From positions 1 to 64,000 of the forward strand of contig JAHEBQ010000004.1 of assembly GCA_024642205.1 (NCBI GenBank): a stretch of DNA of 64,000 nt, given 5' to 3'. The notes beneath the pieces are model-generated. The model saw nothing but the letters and a program-made list of their open reading frames with translations, was not told the DNA's origin and ran no database searches. Positions 19,510-27,143 of the stretch are shown here, piece by piece. Within the stretch, counting starts at the first letter, position 1. Each line of letters begins with the position of its first letter. Source of the DNA: Planctomycetaceae bacterium. Lineage in GTDB: Bacteria > Planctomycetota > Planctomycetia > Pirellulales > Pirellulaceae. Position numbers and translations under genes: made by a program.

Positions 19510-20007
19510 CTAGGCAACAAACGCGACGTAATAAAAAATCCAACCCGTAATCGCGGTCAGGAACATGGAGCCGGCAGCAATCCGGCCAAGGATTCGATGG
19601 GTTCGATTGTACGTCCCCTGATTGAACCCGGATTTGAATTTCCGCATTCCCATGACGATCACATATCCCCACACAAACGGAGTCGGGATGGCAAACACAA
19701 GGTGAATCATCAACCACCAGCCGACCTGCCCGGAGGCATAATACGGGGAGGCCACGGCCAAATCCCGCCAGGCCGAAATGAATCGGACGTCGACTTCAAA
19801 CGCGATCAATGTGATTGTCAAAACGATCGCTGTGCTGATCTGAATATTGCGATGCAATCGCGGTCGCTTCCGAATGCGGATTTGGTAAACGCTGTAGATC
19901 AGTACCAGCGTAACGCCAAGCATTGCCAAGGCCACGAAGTCCAGCATCCAGGACGCTCGTGTTGGGAGGAAACCGTTGGCGAATAAAATGATCGGGGCGA
20001 TTTTCAA
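19510..20007 (-). CDS. DUF420-like membrane protein
   Basis: About 165 residues with five hydrophobic segments (ASWMLDFVALAMLGVTLVLI; STAIVLTITLIAFEVDVRF; WWLMIHLVFAIPTPFVWGYV; LGRIAAGSMFLTAITGWIF). Short Arg/Lys-rich loops include RIRKRPRLHRNIQ and NRTHRILGR. The pattern of His in membrane-edge positions fits DUF420, a family often near cytochrome oxidase genes, but I see no oxidase here. The open frame extends to 20181, yet that part looks non-coding and would overlap the divergent gene. TTG at 20007, just before the first hydrophobic region with GGAA upstream, is my choice. It converges with the kinase gene. Confidence 0.7.
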   Translation of the reverse strand: MKIAPIILFANGFLPTRASWMLDFVALAMLGVTLVLIYSVYQIRIRKRPRLHRNIQISTAIVLTITLIAFEVDVRFISAWRDLAVASPYYASGQVGWWLMIHLVFAIPTPFVWGYVIVMGMRKFKSGFNQGTYNRTHRILGRIAAGSMFLTAITGWIFYYVAFVA

Positions 20008-20185
20008 CCAAATTCCGGGCTGTGAAATGCAACAGTGAGAGACGTCCAAGTTACCCCAGAACCGCTTTCCCCGGGAGTCCACCGCGTCAAACCCGGCACC
20101 GCAATGCCGGTTCCGGTTTTCGGGTTGCTTTTTGGAAGCGACCTGGCGATTCTTTCTACTGGCACTTGGTAGGCTTGCCACATCA

Positions 20186-20653
20186 ATGAGATTATCACAA
20201 ATGGGAATGTATTACGACCTAAGCTCCGATATCGTCTGGATCGATAAACACGAGACGCTGCCAAATATCTGTTGCGACTGCGGATCATTTACCGACAACC
20301 GGGTCGTCATCAAGCATGTGGACCTGGTCGCCGGATCCGGCATGACGGGTGCCGGGTTAACAGGAATCGTGTTGATGATATTTGTGCATGTCGCCCTGGG
20401 GCCCGTCGGCTGGTTATTTTCGGCCTTGATGGAGAATGGCGAAGATGAAGAGGGCAACAAAATCGTGAAGCAGAAATCGAGACTCAAGATTCCCCAGTGC
20501 CAATTTTGCCATGGGGTTCGGTCTCCAGAAGTTATCGAATCACGCGTGTCTTCGTTTGCATTTCGGGTGCATCCGAAATTCAAGCAAGGGCTCACCGTTC
20601 TGCGCGAGGATAATGCAAGGCAGATGACACAGGTTTCCCCTCCCACTGGCTAA
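20186..20653 (+). CDS. Hypothetical membrane protein with paired CxxC motifs
   Basis: About 155 residues. An N-terminal ICCDCG cluster (Cys pairs spaced CxxC), one long hydrophobic segment with glycines (GAGLTGIVLMIFVHVALGPVG), and after it a second pair CQFC. The two Cys pairs lie on either side of the membrane segment in sequence and could together bind zinc if the segment is a re-entrant hairpin. I do not know a named family. ATG at 20186 is used; ATGs at 20201 and 20207 are alternatives and none has a strong ribosome-binding site. It is divergent from the DUF420-like gene and convergent with the sulfatase gene. Confidence 0.6.
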   Translation: MRLSQMGMYYDLSSDIVWIDKHETLPNICCDCGSFTDNRVVIKHVDLVAGSGMTGAGLTGIVLMIFVHVALGPVGWLFSALMENGEDEEGNKIVKQKSRLKIPQCQFCHGVRSPEVIESRVSSFAFRVHPKFKQGLTVLREDNARQMTQVSPPTG

Positions 20654-20710
20654 GGGTCAGGGGAGCAATACTCCTCCTGTCAAAAATCCGAACCTAACCT
20701 TCCTGCGAGG

Positions 20711-22177
20711 CTAAGGGTCCTGGAAAACCGTCTTCAAATCAAGTTCATCCCCGGTTTCTTGCTGAAGCTTCAGCAGTTCGGCAAACAGAGACTTGATTGT
20801 GTCTGCCTGGTCTGCCGTCTGCCCCATGTCGTTCATTTCCAGTGGATCATTGGCCAGGTTGTAAAGCAGAGTCTTTTTGATCGTTGGGTAGACGATCAGT
20901 TTCCAATCGTCTTTGATGACAGCCCGCTGAAGTGCAAGGTAGCCTCCGTAGATCGAATCGTAGTGCTTCGTAGTCTCGCCGTGAATCAATGGCAGCAGAT
21001 TCCTGAAATGTACGAAATCGGGTTTGTCGATTCCGGCAATTGCCAACGACGTCGGCATCACGTCTTGCATGTAGATCCGCGTATCGATCTGCTTGTTCGC
21101 AGGAACACCGGGGCCTTTGACAAAAAACGGAACACGAAGACTGTGTTCGTGCATGTTCTGTTTTCCAATCAAGCCGTGATGACCAACGGCGAGTCCATGG
21201 TCAGCGGTAAAGAAGACGTATGTATTATCGGATTTGCCCGTCGCTTCGAGGGCGTCGAGAATCCGCCCGATCTGCTGGTCCATATGCGTGATGATCGCGT
21301 AGTATTCCTGTCGATTCACCTTGACGGCATATTCGGTCCGGGGAAACGGGGCCAGTTTTTCGTCGCGCAGTTTTTCACCCGCTCCGATGGCATCTTTGTA
21401 GGGATACTCCGGCTGGAAATCAGGTGGAACGGAGATCTTGTCCAACGGATACTTGTCAACGAACTCTTTGGGTGATTGCCGCGGGTCGTGCGGTGCGTTG
21501 AATGCGATATACATGAAAAAAGGACGATCGCTTGTTTTTGCATTAGCCAGAAACCCGATCGCATCGTCGCCGACGACTTCACTCCAGTGCTTTCCGCCTT
21601 TCCAGAACCCGCCCTTGGATTTGTCATAGGGACTCCAGGCATCTTCTTTTCCTTCAATGGGCCGGTTGTAGCCTTCCGGGGTTTGATTTGGCATTCCACC
21701 CCGAACATGGCCCACATGGTCAAAGATCTCTTCCGGCTTCATCTGCACATGCCACTTGCCGGTAAAATACGTCTCGTAGCCAGCCGATTTCATCAATTGG
21801 GACCAGGCCTGACCGGCGGCCTGCGCCGTTTTCAAGTCAAGTTGGTTAGCGTGCCAGACAAATCGACCGGTGTTGAGCATCTTTCGGCTGGCCACACAAA
21901 CCGCTCCGCTCCACGAGCCCATGTTGTAGGCATGAGTAAAGTGCGTGCTGCCCCGAGCAAGACGATCCAGGTTCGGCGTTTGAACCTCGTTGTTTCCAGT
22001 CGCATGAACTGAATCGTAACTGTGGTCGTCGGCAAAAATGAACAGAATGTTCGGATTGCCTTCCGTGTCATTTCCGATCGCCAACACTGCCGGAAAAAAC
22101 AGGCAGGCCATCATGCAGGCGACGGTAAATGAATGGATACATCGCACCCGACGTTGAAAAGAGCTGGAGTTTTTCAT
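20711..22177 (-). CDS. Secreted sulfatase
   Basis: A 488-residue type I sulfatase, exported (signal peptide about residues 1-33, HSFTVACMMACLFFPAVLA). Metal ligands Asp50-Asp51 are in FIFADDHSYDS. The formylglycine motif is C94-V-A-S-R98, the CxAxR variant of CxPxR. Other hallmarks are TGKWHVQ, MYIAFNAPHDPRQSP and FFTADHGLAVGHHGL. It would remove sulfate esters from polysaccharides or related substrates. Planctomycetes carry many such enzymes for algal polysaccharides, so the substrate cannot be fixed. An unlinked formylglycine-generating enzyme would be needed. The gene is divergent from thrC. Confidence 0.93.
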   Translation of the reverse strand: MKNSSSFQRRVRCIHSFTVACMMACLFFPAVLAIGNDTEGNPNILFIFADDHSYDSVHATGNNEVQTPNLDRLARGSTHFTHAYNMGSWSGAVCVASRKMLNTGRFVWHANQLDLKTAQAAGQAWSQLMKSAGYETYFTGKWHVQMKPEEIFDHVGHVRGGMPNQTPEGYNRPIEGKEDAWSPYDKSKGGFWKGGKHWSEVVGDDAIGFLANAKTSDRPFFMYIAFNAPHDPRQSPKEFVDKYPLDKISVPPDFQPEYPYKDAIGAGEKLRDEKLAPFPRTEYAVKVNRQEYYAIITHMDQQIGRILDALEATGKSDNTYVFFTADHGLAVGHHGLIGKQNMHEHSLRVPFFVKGPGVPANKQIDTRIYMQDVMPTSLAIAGIDKPDFVHFRNLLPLIHGETTKHYDSIYGGYLALQRAVIKDDWKLIVYPTIKKTLLYNLANDPLEMNDMGQTADQADTIKSLFAELLKLQQETGDELDLKTVFQDP

Positions 22178-22404
22178 GTTGGCCTTAATGTCAAAGTTGG
22201 GGAATGGGAGTCTGAATTCTCGGTGCAGCCAGCCGAGAATGCAAGTCTTAAATCAGTTTGAGTGCTGACATCCCGGGATCCGCTGACTTTCCTAGCGGCC
22301 CCGTTGTGAGCCCAACTCGATTTTTTGTTTTGCGTTTGCCGAACATTGGACGGTTCCTCTATCATCGGTGTTCTGGCCGCGCGTTTTTGAGCAAAGGAAG
22401 TTAC

Positions 22405-23766
22405 ATGTCAGTCGAAGCCTTGTCACCGGAAACCTGCACGGACAATGTCTATTTTCGCTGCTTTGCCGGTTGCGAAGGAAAACACCCGATCTACGATGTG
22501 ATTTACCGTTGCCCGAACTGCGGTTCGTTGTTGGAGGTGTACCACGAACGGGATTCGCTGCGGAACCGAAATGCATACAAATGGCAGCAGCTGTTTGATT
22601 CGCGGGCCAGCACAACCAACTGGCCCTATGGGAGTGGCGTATGGGGGATGCGCGAATGGGTGATCCCCAGCTTGCGAGACGAGAATGTTGTCAGTATGTG
22701 CGAGGGAAACACGAACCTGTTCTGGGCCGATCGGCTGGGTAAGCAGTTGGGGTTGTCGGAGTTATGGATCAAGCTGTGCGGAAACAGCCATACCGGGAGT
22801 TTTAAAGATCTCGGAATGACCGTGTTGGTCAGCGTGGTCAAACAGATGATGGCGATGGAAGGCAATCGGGTCCAGGCTGTTGCCTGCGCCAGTACCGGTG
22901 ACACGAGTGCCGCACTGGCAGCCTACGCGGCCTATGCTGGAATCCCCGCGATCATTTTTCTCCCGGCCGGTAAAGTCAGCACCGCGCAGTTGATTCAGCC
23001 AGTCGCCAACGGAGCCCACGTGTTGGCGCTCGACACGGATTTTGACGGGTGCATGAAAATCGTCCAGGACGTCACCGAAGATCAGAGTATCTACCTGGCC
23101 AATTCGATGAACAGCCTCCGGATCGAGGGACAAAAAACGGTGGGGATCGAGATTTGTCGTCAGTTCGACTGGGAAGTACCCGATTGGATCATCATCCCGG
23201 TTGGTAATCTCGGAAACATCAGCGCCCTGCACAAAGGATTCAGCCTGATGAAGGACCTGGGTTTGATCAATCGCATGCCGCGTTTGGTGGCCGCTCAAGC
23301 GGCCAAGGCCGATCCGTTCTACCAGTCATTTAAGAATGGCTTCGCAGCCAAGACGTCTGTTATCGCGGGAGAGACGTTGGCTAACGCGATTCGCATCGGA
23401 GATCCGGTCAGTTATGAGAAAGCCGTGAAGGCGGTGCAGGAAACCAACGGCGTTGTGGAACAGGCTACCGAGCAGGAACTCGCCGACGCGTGTGCCAAAG
23501 CCGATCTGACTGGCATGTTTACTTGCCCTCACACAGGTGTCGCGCTGGCAGTCCTCGAAAAACTCGTAAATCGGGGTGAAATCAAACCAACCGAACGCGT
23601 GGTCGTGATCAGCACCGCCCATGGCCTGAAATTTGCCGACTTCAAAGTCGGGTATCACGAATCGAAGCTCCGCGACATCATGAGCGCGAGCGCCAACCCT
23701 CCGGTTTATCTGAAGGCCGATAATCAGGTCGTGAAGGATGAGATTTCTAAACGGCTGGGGAATTGA
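22405..23766 (+). CDS. thrC: Threonine synthase
   Basis: PLP-dependent last step of threonine synthesis, converting O-phosphohomoserine to threonine. It has 453 residues with an N-terminal Cys-containing ribbon ([17 protein letters not shown]) seen in this thrC subgroup. The PLP lysine is Lys134 in [10 protein letters not shown]; the phosphate-binding and activation segments [15 protein letters not shown] and [10 protein letters not shown] are clear. The start is ATG 22405, with AAAGGAAG directly upstream; the open frame from 22258 includes an unlikely extension. It is transcribed alone. The 181-bp gap to the convergent ridA gene shows no clear terminator. Confidence 0.95.
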   Translation: MSVEALSPETCTDNVYFRCFAGCEGKHPIYDVIYRCPNCGSLLEVYHERDSLRNRNAYKWQQLFDSRASTTNWPYGSGVWGMREWVIPSLRDENVVSMCEGNTNLFWADRLGKQLGLSELWIKLCGNSHTGSFKDLGMTVLVSVVKQMMAMEGNRVQAVACASTGDTSAALAAYAAYAGIPAIIFLPAGKVSTAQLIQPVANGAHVLALDTDFDGCMKIVQDVTEDQSIYLANSMNSLRIEGQKTVGIEICRQFDWEVPDWIIIPVGNLGNISALHKGFSLMKDLGLINRMPRLVAAQAAKADPFYQSFKNGFAAKTSVIAGETLANAIRIGDPVSYEKAVKAVQETNGVVEQATEQELADACAKADLTGMFTCPHTGVALAVLEKLVNRGEIKPTERVVVISTAHGLKFADFKVGYHESKLRDIMSASANPPVYLKADNQVVKDEISKRLGN

Positions 23767-23947
23767 GAAAGTCAAATGCCGGATTGGGAATGTAGAAACC
23801 GGAATACGGGAACGACATTCGCAATTCGCTTGAGCCCGCCGCGTTCCAACGCCACATAGCGGAGCTGATATCCTGACCGGTCTCCAGACGACCGCAGGAT
23901 CCGCCGGCAATCCATGTCAACCCGCCCGCGAATTCGATTCGCGACCG

Positions 23948-24343
23948 TCAATTTCTCGTCGAGCGATCACGAAACGCCGTGACTTCGATTTCGATTTTCA
24001 TTTCGGGTTTGATGAGTCCGCAGACGATCATCGCGGCGGCTGGTCGGATTTCTCCAAAGGCTGCACCGAGAATCGGAAAAACCGAGTCGGCATAGGATTC
24101 GTCGGTGATGTAGTAATTGGCACGCACGATATCGGTCAATGAAAAACTTGCTTCTTCCAATGCGTTTCGAATCGTCGCCAGGCTGTTCCGTGTCTGAGTC
24201 TCGACGTCCTCTGGCATCGTCATGGTCTGGTAGTCATACCCCGTTGTACCAGAAACGAAGCACCAATCGCCTTGAACGACAGCCCGTGAATAACCCGCTT
24301 TTTTTTCGAAATCGGAGCCGGTTGAAATCAATCGTCGGTTCAT
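23948..24343 (-). CDS. RidA/YjgF-family protein
   Basis: 131 residues matching the RidA trimer fold: FVSGTTGYDYQTMTM near the start, helix TRNSLATIRNALEEASFSLTDIV, and GEIRPAAAMIVCGLIKPEMKIEIEV with the substrate-binding Arg100. Canonical RidA hydrolyses reactive enamine/imine intermediates made by PLP enzymes such as threonine dehydratase. The neighbour is threonine synthase, although on the opposite strand. The sequence has the Rid-fold arginine but an atypical N-terminus (STGSDFEKKAGYSRAVV) as in the Rid4-7 type groups, so the exact activity is open. Confidence 0.88.
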   Translation of the reverse strand: MNRRLISTGSDFEKKAGYSRAVVQGDWCFVSGTTGYDYQTMTMPEDVETQTRNSLATIRNALEEASFSLTDIVRANYYITDESYADSVFPILGAAFGEIRPAAAMIVCGLIKPEMKIEIEVTAFRDRSTRN

Positions 24344-24380
24344 TTTTTCCCGTTTTTTGCTGGTGACATCGGTTTCAATC

Positions 24381-24394
24381 TAATGCATGCATTA
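24381..24394. promoter_or_regulatory. Perfect 14-bp palindrome upstream of ridA
   Basis: TAATGCATGCATTA is fully self-complementary. It lies 37 bp upstream of the ridA start codon in the divergent region shared with the AhpD-like gene. Its position fits an operator, but no binding protein is identifiable. Confidence 0.35.
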
Positions 24395-24491
24395 AGATAA
24401 CAAATCCGGATGGTCAGAGGCAGTTTGCGGCATTCGTCGCATCGGGTTCCACGAAATGACATTCATTCGCCGCTCGATTGGCCATCTGAAT

Positions 24492-24508
24492 AACCGGTTA
24501 AACCGGTT
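24492..24508. promoter_or_regulatory. Doubled palindromic octamer upstream of the AhpD-like gene
   Basis: AACCGGTT occurs twice, separated by one A, giving a 17-bp symmetric site that ends 50 bp before the start codon at 24559. The 9-bp period and symmetry are typical of a dimer-binding operator. This is inference from symmetry and position only. Confidence 0.4.
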
Positions 24509-24558
24509 GGCCATGGCTAAAATGCGCGCCGGAAATACATCAACCCTCGAAAGACCCT

Positions 24559-25152
24559 ATGGCCTACATTAGACCAGTTTCAATCGACGAGGCCACCGGA
24601 GACACGGCCAGGCTTTACCAGGCAGCGATCAAGCGGGCCGGTGGCGTTGCGAACATCATTCAGATCATGAGTCGAGATGGCGCGAGCGCGAACGCCTCAA
24701 TGGGACTCTACGTTGCGCTAATGAAATCGGGAAACAGCCTTTCCAGTGTCCGGCGGGAAATGCTGGCCGCGGTCGTGAGCAATGCCAATGACTGCTATTA
24801 CTGAACGCTATCACACGCGCGCGACTTCGGTCTGGAGTCGAGAAATGAAACGGCGGCCAGGAACCTGGTGTTTGATTATCGAACCTGCGGGTTCGGCGAA
24901 GTGGACTTGGCGCTGTGTGACTACGCGATTGAGCTGACGCTTTGGCCGGGTGACGTTACACAAGCCAGCATTGACCGTCTGCGGGAGCATGGACTGACCG
25001 ATGAGCAGGTGACCATCGCAACTCAAGTCATTTCCTATTTCAATTACATCAATCGCATCGCCGATGGATTGGGAGTGGATCCGGAAGACTGGATGACGAT
25101 TTCAATTGACCAGTGGTTGGCGGAGAAGCCGATCTGGCGTGAGGCGTTTTAG
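24559..25152 (+). CDS. AhpD-like peroxidase-related selenoprotein (in-frame TGA at 24802)
   Basis: Read through one in-frame TGA at 24802-24804 the frame gives 197 residues, the normal length of the AhpD-like 'peroxidase-related' proteins. The halves before and after the TGA are the N- and C-terminal parts of one protein (REMLAAVVSNANDCYY, then TLSHA; TEEQ-type helix; YFNYINRIADGLGV). The TGA is residue 82 in C79-Y-Y-U82, exactly the second Cys of CxxC. Glu67, twelve before C79, and His86, four after U82, match the AhpD proton-relay residues (E118, C130, C133, H137 in the mycobacterial enzyme). So selenocysteine would replace the peroxidatic Cys. A SECIS-like hairpin follows. The alternative is a TGC-to-TGA nonsense mutation, made unlikely by the hairpin and by a second such gene nearby. 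Confidence 0.87.
24822..24840 (+). promoter_or_regulatory. Bacterial SECIS-like hairpin of the AhpD-like gene
   Basis: A seven-pair stem, CGACTTC with GGAGTCG (one G-U pair), closes a five-base loop GGUCU. The stem begins 17 bases after the UGA and the loop begins 24 bases after it. Bacterial SECIS elements need a short hairpin with a G among the first two loop bases at about 16-37 bases from UGA. GGUCU is also the apical loop of the E. coli fdhF element, from memory of the literature. Confidence 0.8.
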
Positions 25153-25238
25153 AAGCTGCTGACTCGCGCTCGCGATTTGGCTTGAGTGGTATTCTGCAAT
25201 TCCCCGAATCCAAGCACACGTTTGTCAAGGAACGGCAT

Positions 25239-25652
25239 TCATTTTCCAACGATATCGACGGAAGCAGAATTTTCCAGGCGAGGTTGGCTGGACCGTTTTC
25301 TCAATCGAGTTGCCAGCCATCCAAAGATCCCGATTGCCGTTAACCAAACAATCGCGAGCATGATTCGCCAAACCATTGGATCAAAGAACATGAAGACCTT
25401 GCCACCTGAAATATCCATGGCGGTAAAGAAAATTGCCATCGACAGGGCCAATCCAAAAACGGATCCGCAGATAGTCAGCAATAAGCACGGATAATCAGTC
25501 CGGGAGCCGATCTCGAATCCAAAAACGGTTCCCAACCAAACCAGCAAACCGAGTCGAAACCCCAGAGAGTACAGCCAAGCCCCGACCGCGAAGTAGGCGG
25601 TGAACCACAACAAGCCGGTGAGCTTGAACTGCATTTTCTGAATCTCGGACAT
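25239..25652 (-). CDS. Hypothetical four-helix membrane protein
   Basis: About 137 residues, starting at the Met in MSEIQKMQFKL. Four hydrophobic segments are visible: LTGLLWFTAYFAVGAWLYSL, LGLLVWLGTVFGFEIG, CLLLTICGSVFGLALSMAI and IMLAIVWLTAIGIFGWLA. The charged C-terminal tail is cytosolic by the positive-inside rule. I do not recognise the family. It starts 48 bp after the stop of the selenoprotein lipoprotein gene on the same strand and may be co-transcribed with it. The longer open frame to 25682 begins inside the short gap and lacks a better ribosome-binding site. Confidence 0.6.
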   Translation of the reverse strand: MSEIQKMQFKLTGLLWFTAYFAVGAWLYSLGFRLGLLVWLGTVFGFEIGSRTDYPCLLLTICGSVFGLALSMAIFFTAMDISGGKVFMFFDPMVWRIMLAIVWLTAIGIFGWLATRLRKRSSQPRLENSASVDIVGK

Positions 25653-25700
25653 TGGAAAGCCAAATTTGCACAGTTCGATCAACGCGAACCGGACGGGGCG

Positions 25701-27047
25701 TTAGGGCTTTGGTTCGGCATCGTCCTTTTTCTTGACTTCCTCTTCATTATCGTGATTGGACAAATCGACGTCGTGACCCATTTCGGCCATTAATTCGGTT
25801 AGCGCTTTGTCCATTTCCGGCCCACGAGCATTCTTGTATCGAATCACTCCATCGGCATCGATGATGTAGATCGTTGGCCAGCCGGACACATTCCATCTCG
25901 TGGAAATCGGTCCGCTGGTTCCCTCCGGACCATTCCAGAAACTCCGCCAGGAGATGTTTTTCTCTTTGACGATTTCCTTGATCTTATCCAAATCTGAATC
26001 GCTGTTGACACCGATGATGGCGAAAGGCTTATCGGCGAGCTTTTTGACGAGCGACCGCTCGTGTGGGTACATGGCCCGGCACGGTCCTCACCAATCTCCC
26101 CAGAAATCCAGCACGACGACTTTCCCGCGGTAGTCGCTGAGCTTAAACGACGTTCCGTCAAAATCCGTACCCTCGATCTCTGGAGCCACAAGTCCAATCG
26201 CTAGATTGTTCATTTCAAACAACGCCGCTTCAGCCAATTCTCGGTAGGTCTTTTTGCGTCTTGCTGACGGCATTAGGTCCGGGTAATCCGAAATCAGGGT
26301 CTGATACATCGTTTCAATTACCTGTGATTGCGGCTCGAACTTCTCAACGTAAGCCAGGGTTTCTTCGTCAAACCGATCCGCGTCGGGGTTTTCCTTGACG
26401 TATTTGCTGGCACGTTCGACCGAGTTCAGGTAATTCGCCAGGTAAAACATGGCTGCCGCCTTGACGCCATCATGAGGCGATTCTTCGATCAGTCGATTCA
26501 ATCGGTCCTCCACTTCCTGACTTGGCATTGAGTAACCCAAAGTCGCACAAATGTCAGCCAGTTTTTCGTTATCAATGTGCTCGGCAAACAGTGCGTTAAA
26601 AGCCAGTTTGGCGGGTTCACCGGATCGCACATTGTTGGCTACCCACATCAGCGAATCAAATGCGGACGAATCCTTCGGATTTTCAGCAGCGATTTTCAAG
26701 AACTCGCTCGCATAATCTTCCGGCTTGGGGAGTTTCTCCTTGACCAATGTAGCTCGGTCGGCTTCAGGAGCTTTTTGATAAAGGGCCATGAAATCATTGC
26801 GTGCCGCATCGTAGCGGCTCTTGGCCGCTTCAAACTGCTCTGCGGGAGATTTGGCTTCAGCGGCTATTTCGACGTTGGCTTCGCTTTTTGTCTCAACATT
26901 CGCGTCTGCCTTTAATTCCGACTTGACGGGTTCTGGAGAAACGGATTTGACCGGTTCATCCTTGTTCTTTGCGATGTCTTTGGTTGCTGTTTCACTGCAC
27001 GCAGTAATCAGCAAACACCCAAGAATCGCGAGCCATCGTGATTGCAT
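25701..27047 (-). CDS. TlpA-like thioredoxin-fold lipoprotein, selenoprotein (in-frame TGA at 26088-26090)
   Basis: With readthrough of one in-frame TGA the frame gives 448 residues. A lipoprotein signal with lipobox LITAC lies at the start (AILGCLLITACSE), so the protein is anchored outside the inner membrane. Residues about 20-290 are Ala/Glu/Lys-rich and helical. The thioredoxin domain begins near 293 (FDGTSFKLSDYRGKVVVLDF). The active site is W-U320-G-P-C323, where TGA occupies the attacking cysteine, and the cis-Pro loop is VSGWPTIYIID. Without readthrough the gene would stop one residue before its catalytic motif. A SECIS-like hairpin lies downstream. The ATG at 27047 has GAGG 6 bases upstream; the longer frame to 27101 spoils the signal peptide. 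Role: periplasmic thiol-disulfide or peroxide reduction, by family. Confidence 0.88.
26047..26062 (-). promoter_or_regulatory. Bacterial SECIS-like hairpin of the TlpA-like gene
   Basis: In the mRNA sense, ACGAGC and GCUCGU form a perfect six-pair stem around the loop GGUC. The stem begins 25 bases after the UGA and the loop 31 bases after it, within the range known for bacterial SECIS. The bases also encode residues HERSLV of the protein, so coding and structure are superimposed. Confidence 0.8.
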
Positions 27048-27143
27048 ATTTGACCTCGTTGTGATTGATTTTGCGAAGGAATACTCCCGAACAACCCGCA
27101 TTCTACCTTGGCGGCGGGCTGCATGAAAGGAATCTTGATTCGT

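Noticed and set aside
20654..20710. Hairpin-like GGGGAG / CTCCTC after the small membrane protein gene
   Set aside because: The stem is short with a wobble and no T tract follows; not a convincing terminator.
24559..24804. Reading the AhpD-like frame as a short 81-residue gene followed by a separate gene at 24868
   Set aside because: Both parts are in one frame, form one family domain together, and the break is at the catalytic Cys with a SECIS-like hairpin after it.
26088..27101. Reading the TlpA-like gene as a 337-residue lipoprotein and a separate 123-residue gene
   Set aside because: The frame continues past TGA into the rest of the thioredoxin domain, with U at the active-site position and a hairpin downstream.
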